DNA of 64,000 nucleotides from Membranipora membranacea (lineage: Eukaryota; Bryozoa; Gymnolaemata; Cheilostomatida; Membraniporidae). The translations under genes and the position numbers were made by a program. A model generated the notes under the pieces. It was not told where the DNA came from. It saw nothing but the letters and a program-made list of their open reading frames with translations, and did not search any database. The DNA is taken from assembly GCA_914767715.1 (NCBI GenBank), contig OU612075.1:3968001-4032000 (forward strand), in the 5' to 3' direction. Each line of letters opens with the position of its first letter. Within the stretch, counting starts at the first letter, position 1. Below, one piece after another: positions 61,040 to 64,000 of this stretch.

Positions 61040-64000
61040 ATGAAGCAGACAGACATGGATCAAGATGCGAAAACATTGATAGAGGCTGCAGAGTTGATAG
61101 AGGCTGCTGAGAGTGCTGCACTGCGATCAATAAGACCCTCACAGCAAACTCACAAGCCTAGCAAAACTAAGAAACCACCTCGGCTCGCGCCAAAACAGAA
61201 ATCTCCTGCAGTCAGTCGAGGTCCTGGATATTCAGTCATACTACCTGCAGGACAAATAGTCAGCCATACACCTGTGACAGCCGCTGTCAACCAGACCGAG
61301 TCAGGAGAGGGCATCTTACAGTATAACCGAAACTCTCTGGATGAGATACAGAAGATAATATTCGATTACGAAGTGGAGCACACTGTACAATTTGTTAATC
61401 AGAAGATATACCCAGGCTTCAACAAACAGTGCTGTACGTATATCCAAGGGCAGTCTCTGAGTTGTGAGCTTTCATACTATACAGTACTAGCCTTATCTCA
61501 AAGGCCCCTTTGAGCAATGATGGATTTTATTGCTTTGAGATACGGCTATGACAGTAGGCCTGCAACTTCTACACTTATATCAATTGTGTTGCACCATCTG
61601 AAACAGGCTTGTCTATAAAGCAAACATTTCAAATTGCATACCATGTATGATTTATGCCTTGATGTCAGTACTCTTTCTTCTTCGTATGGATAGTGCCATG
61701 GCTGACTAAGAATGGAAACCCTGGAAATCAAGTTCCCATGTTAAAGTGGTGTAACCCTGAGACTGGCTTCTCATATGTTACGGGTAACAGTAACCAGCCC
61801 TTCCTCAATATCTCACGCTACAGACTACAGTGTCGCTTTGGTAAATACACTGATGTACGGAGCAGAACCGATTTATATGAATCAAATGCAGCAAAAATGG
61901 TAAGAGAGAAAAGTAGTCCATACCTAGCTGTTTTTCTCTGATTTTACCAAATGGTGATACATTTCTCTGCTAATTCGGCTGTTTGAGATTACCAAGAATG
62001 AGTTATCTTCTCTTGCTGATATATGCAAAATTAATTTTGAAAGGAAAGTGAGTATATTCTTAATGCTCTATCTAATTGTAGTATCATGAAATTAGTTCCA
62101 AATATTGTGGTCAGTCCGTTGTACAATTTATATTGTTCAAATTCTCTGCAAAGCAAAAGCTCTGCTGAATATTCATTGGTCACTTTTTTTAACCAACTTT
62201 AGCGGGAAGGTAGTAAGATCACATCAATCAAAGTCGGATGTCCAGTACAGGCTGATATACATGAAGTTATGAGACTTATAAAGCCAGTGGTAAGTGTGCT
62301 GTACCAGGTATGATGTACCAGATGTGATGGTATGACATAACCAGTGTGATGTACCGGTATGACGTAACAGGTGTGATGGTATGATGTATGACGTAACAGG
62401 TGTGATGGTTTGATGTATGATGTACCGTGTGTGATGGAGATGATGAACTGAAGTTGAGCTCATTAATCTACAGATGATATTTATTCTTTATGTGGCTGGG
62501 AACTTTGAAATAGAAATAGTTGATCTAGTTATGAAGCGTCTGCTCAGGTCACATGATATATTTACTCATCTTGTTATAGTATCCAGAAAAGGAAAAGAGA
62601 CATAACTGGCAATGTTTGAAGTTTTCCAAGTTGGTGAGACAGGAGTTAACGCGTATCGGTAAGGGACTACCTGCTGACCCTCAGTATGAGTGGAGTAGAG
62701 AATTCCATCTTACTATATTTCCTCTACACAACCACACACATCCAACAGGAGAGGTATGTCATTATTTACCTATCTGGCAAAAGAGACAAATCAACAGCAT
62801 AAATAACTATCTCTTTTCTTTTGTTGAGCGCCACTATCCTGCCTCTTGTGATAAACACAGCTAGTTTCTGCTCAAGCATTCTCACTGTTCAACTTGATGA
62901 ACATTCGAGTTTTTTGATAACACGAATGCTCCATATTTTATTGGTTTACACCATTACTGTCTCATGATTTCTAATGATAGCAGGGAGATTAGAAGACAGC
63001 TCCTAATTAAAAAAATTTAGCAAAATCTGACATGGTGAAATTCTGTTTTTCTGTTTGCTGCCCATACCTTGCATTGATAATACCATGTTATTCAGTATGG
63101 TTGTTTGTCTTTAGGCTTCAGGACAGTATATGATTATAGATCCATTGATGACAGCTCGAATTCATCAGCTAGCCAAATCAGGTATGAGTGATAGTGTGTA
63201 TGTCGTTTCGTCCGGAGTAATGCCCACCATTTCTGAAGATTATGAGCATGTGCCAGTCCACATCCGTTAATTGTTCCATGTCGGCTAGGGTGAATGGCCC
63301 AAGTCAGGTAATACTAGACAAACAGTGCTCCCGGTGGGGCTCGAACCCAGGACCATCTGATCCCAAGTTACATGCCTCTAGCACGGAGCCGTCCCTGATC
63401 CTTTTTGTATTGTATTCGATTGAAACAATCATTTACATGATATGTAAAAAAAGACCTATGATAAAATATGTCAAAATGTGTCATACATGTTGAAAAAATT
63501 GAGCTATATATTTCTTCAGCCTTTGTACCAATTTAAAAATACTGGATGTTATCTCAGTATTACAGTTTTCAACATAACAGTTTAGAACGCCAATCCTCAA
63601 CGCCCTTCCTCTGTATTTTTGTTCATCCCAAACATTGGACTTGATGAGCTGATAGTTTGAGATAACTGTTGCGGGTGCCAGTGATGTCAGGCTTAGTGAC
63701 AGTATGGACTCTGAATTATCAATCTGTAGTTGGCAGCTTTGTGGGATAATAACCACTACTCTTATCTGAGGTCAACTTAATCCACGCGGCAGGCTTTTAT
63801 AAAAACTTACTGTTGAGTAATGATGATTATGTTGATTATTGGCTGACTATTGATGGACATATTATTATACATACTATCAGGTATCAGAGAGTTAGATACA
63901 GTACAAGAGAACCTCAGACATTATGTAGATAACGAACTGTTCAAGGGTAAAAAAAGACCAGCTAAGACTGACCGCAGATTTTACCTGACTGACAGGGCGG
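61040..64000 (+). CDS. CaRF/ALS2CR8-like protein, 5' part (runs off the window)
   Basis: Exons: 61040-61433, 61694-61899, 62203-62289, 62580-62753, 63115-63181, 63881-64000 (continues); phases agree, giving about 349 residues. The start is ATG 61040; a second ATG (MDQDAKTLIEAAEL) follows 15 nt later. The N-terminal 90 residues are low-complexity, with Lys/Pro/Ser-rich sequence. From about residue 125 there is a Trp/Cys/His-containing fold (PWLTKNGNPG, KVGCPVQADIHEVM, FHLTIFPLHNHTHPTGE), then IRELDTVQENLRHYVDNELF and RRFYLTDRA. The last part resembles the calcium-responsive transcription factor domain (ALS2CR8) that also occurs in several invertebrate multi-copy families. That match is from memory of the motif order, not from a search. 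Intron 3 has a minisatellite and intron 5 a SINE. Confidence 0.65.
62305..62437 (+). repeat. Minisatellite in CaRF-like intron 3
   Basis: Imperfect tandem copies of about 20 bp around GGTGTGATGGTATGATGTA and GACGTAACAGGTGTGATGG. Confidence 0.7.
63325..63400 (-). repeat. tRNA-like SINE head in CaRF-like intron 5
   Basis: On the minus strand, GGCTCCGTGCTAGAGGC resembles an A box and GGGTTCGAGCCCC is a perfect B box, about 35 nt apart. The arms do not form a standard tRNA, so a tRNA-derived retroposon fragment is more likely than a tRNA gene. Confidence 0.55.

Overview
The window is animal nuclear DNA. It is AT-rich and full of spliced genes with GT-AG introns, has many small inverted-repeat transposons, and carries one intact LINE open reading frame. 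The recognisable genes are single orthologs of conserved metazoan families (ZNF330, SLC46-type transporter, NIT2, NFXL1, RPS3A, a CaRF-like factor). Gene density, short-to-medium introns and very short intergenic gaps suggest a compact invertebrate genome. A sponge or other early-branching animal is my best guess, but nothing here proves the phylum. All gene models were built by hand, by joining exons at GT-AG sites so that the reading phase is kept and the family motifs stay continuous.

Layout, left to right. 1-2429 has no secure gene. 2643-8121 (-) is a nine-exon ZNF330/NOA36 gene. 8122-15273 is intergenic: it holds a perfect 73-bp palindrome and a 2.8-kb LINE ORF (endonuclease plus reverse transcriptase, - strand). 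15274-22379 (+) is a nine-exon SLC46-like major facilitator transporter. 23546-28343 (-) is a six-exon gene for an unrecognised 347-residue protein whose first coding exon seems to be the ATG alone. 29780-33400 (-) is NIT2 (omega-amidase), divergent from 34411-43029 (+), a sixteen-exon NFXL1 gene. NFXL1's last intron contains a nested three-exon gene on the opposite strand for a small secreted six-cysteine peptide.

43030-46796 is a partial tandem duplication: the 3' part of NFXL1 plus the terminal exon of the neighbouring minus-strand gene have been copied once, and the second NFXL1 part is dead. Another piece of NFXL1 (exons 10-12) lies in a NIT2 intron, so this gene has thrown off at least two partial copies. 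46597-53827 (-) is a nine-exon gene for a cysteine-rich secreted protein with a signal peptide and a GPI-type C-terminus; I do not recognise its family. 53828-57566 is gene-poor and repeat-rich. 57629-60151 (-) is ribosomal protein S3A (RPS3A), and 61040 to the window end (+) is the 5' part of a CaRF/ALS2CR8-like gene.

The genes do not form a pathway; this is ordinary eukaryotic neighbour arrangement. The most original material is the unrecognised secreted protein, the nested peptide gene, the NFXL1 duplications, and several non-autonomous transposon families (a MULE-like one with repeat-built termini and 9-bp target duplications, a foldback family that abuts a splice acceptor, and an element that carries a tRNA-like sequence).
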